Assembly (NCBI GenBank): GCA_964583605.1
Contig: CAZOWL010000001.1
Coordinates: 62,001 to 126,000 of the forward strand
Source: CAZOWL01 sp964583605
GTDB lineage: Bacteria; Pseudomonadota; Gammaproteobacteria; Chromatiales; Chromatiaceae
Reading direction: 5' to 3'
Length of the DNA: 64,000 nt
The position numbers were made by a program, and so were the translations under genes. A model generated the notes under the pieces. It did no database searches. It was not told the DNA's origin and saw only the letters and a program-made list of their open reading frames with translations. This document shows, piece after piece, positions 63,280 to 64,000 of the stretch. Position 1 is the stretch's first letter; each line of letters opens with the position of its first letter.

Positions 63280-64000
63280 TTAGGCCACCGAGACGCGTTT
63301 GTCAGAACAGTCCTTGGTTTCGCCCGCGCAATTAGGGATCAGCTCTGGAGGCAGACCTTGGACCAAGTACTGAAGCATCGCAGGGGAAGAGGTATAGAGC
63401 CCCCTCTCGAACTCCTCAATGCTCGTAACATAGGGCCTGACCGGGCCATAGTAGTCGACCTCAGGCCCAGCGGGAAAGAAATGGAATCCTAAGCGCTTCA
63501 GCATCACATATAGGCTCCGCTCCATCGCCAGAAGCCAATCCGTGACGCCCCGACGCTTGCTCTCCTGATAGAGCTGCCGGCAGATCCCCATTAGTATCTC
63601 GGGGGAGCCCCTGGGCTGTGTAAGGGCGACTACGTCGCCTCGCGGCAGCGGCTCTGGCTCGCGCCTGGGGGGACCGCCGTATGGCGTGTCTCCCGCACGC
63701 CTCCGGAAGGATTTCGAGATCGCGAGCCGAGATATCTCGGCATAACCGCTGAATCCGGGATAGCTGGGATCGTTCAGATGATCGTAGCCGTCAGCGAAGC
63801 GGCAGTGCTCCACAAGCGGAAAGCCCGGAGGCGAACTCATGACCAATCGCGCTGTCCCTGCGGGCTCGCCGGCGCAATGCGTCGCAAGGATGTGTACGGA
63901 ATGCGCATCATAGACATCCCATTCGAGCCCGTCGGGATAATCCTCCAGCCGGAGGAAACCTCGCTCGACGCAATATACTTGGTATCGAACACGATAGGTC
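63280..64000 (-). CDS. PEP-CTERM/exosortase system-associated acyltransferase (5' end outside the window)
   Basis: The gene is partial: it stops at 63280 and runs off the end of the window, leaving 240 codons. The beginning present here, YRVRYQVYCVERGFLRLEDY, and the GTARLVMSS region match the acyl-homoserine-lactone-synthase-like family that accompanies exosortase loci (TIGR03694-type, from memory). ISRLAISKSFRRR follows. The C-terminal SLYVMLKRLGFHFFPAGPEV continues the GNAT-like fold. Exosortase and PEP-CTERM genes may lie just past 64 kb. The product is not known for this family; a signalling role is an analogy only. Confidence 0.85.
   Translation of the reverse strand, partial: TYRVRYQVYCVERGFLRLEDYPDGLEWDVYDAHSVHILATHCAGEPAGTARLVMSSPPGFPLVEHCRFADGYDHLNDPSYPGFSGYAEISRLAISKSFRRRAGDTPYGGPPRREPEPLPRGDVVALTQPRGSPEILMGICRQLYQESKRRGVTDWLLAMERSLYVMLKRLGFHFFPAGPEVDYYGPVRPYVTSIEEFERGLYTSSPAMLQYLVQGLPPELIPNCAGETKDCSDKRVSVA

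Noticed and set aside
1..64000. tRNA or rRNA genes
   Set aside because: The intergenic regions were scanned by eye for tRNA-like cloverleaf arms and rRNA motifs and none was seen. A covariance-model search could still find one.

Overview
The window is high-GC DNA from a gammaproteobacterium, most likely a purple-sulfur-type member of Chromatiales/Chromatiaceae. This is inferred, not proven. The clues are the gene content (two-heme cytochrome c4, SCO protein, DUF302 protein, GltD, a RecBCD set in the order recC-recB-recD, YchF next to an HPF-like protein, and an exosortase-associated acyltransferase) and the codon style. Most of the window is ordinary chromosome. The accessory part is about 4.8-18.5 kb.

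Layout. 0.1-0.35 kb: two tandem copies of a 120-bp interspersed repeat that recurs at 8.7, 32.4 and 56.9 kb, with partial copies at 14.5 and 57.7 kb. 0.36-4.65 kb: a translationally coupled ABC ATPase / FtsX-type permease / membrane-fusion protein trio (efflux or lipoprotein-export type). 4.8-18.5 kb: a co-directional defence-type operon made of a DUF499 ATPase, a small partner protein, a DUF1156 DNA methyltransferase and a phospholipase-D-like/SNF2 helicase. Between the partner protein and the methyltransferase sits a lower-GC, tightly packed cassette of three genes of unknown function, one with an HExxH motif. A small antitoxin-like gene whose 3' end is made of repeat DNA lies between methyltransferase and helicase. 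The core resembles helicase-methylase-ATPase (Hma-like) antiphage loci as I recall them. The three-gene cassette is the best candidate for something undescribed.

18.7-31 kb: housekeeping genes (PfkB/adenosine kinase, dapC, dapD, cysC, a phosphomannomutase-like enzyme, a secreted protein with three copies of an ELPExPPW motif, DUF302, engB, psiE-like, polX, ligA). 31-43 kb: DUF2189 membrane protein, manC behind a good sigma-70 promoter, ychF, an HPF-like gene, about 1.1 kb without genes, a DMT exporter that converges on a conserved hypothetical gene through a 13-bp tandem repeat, gltD, a CBS-domain protein, a small secreted protein, a UDP-glucuronate-decarboxylase-type SDR and a decayed bacterioferritin gene.

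43.7-54.4 kb: recC-recB-recD, preceded on the same strand by a MotA/TolQ-like plus OmpA-domain pair. 54.4-64 kb: a frameshifted zinc-ribbon gene, an endonuclease/exonuclease/phosphatase-fold protein, cytochrome c4, SCO, an MtfA-type peptidase, a retropepsin-like protease, an SLC13 transporter with RCK-type domains behind a 30-bp perfect palindrome, a PaaK-like adenylate-forming enzyme, and a PEP-CTERM/exosortase-associated acyltransferase cut by the window end. No rRNA, tRNA, CRISPR array, intact insertion sequence or prophage was recognised.
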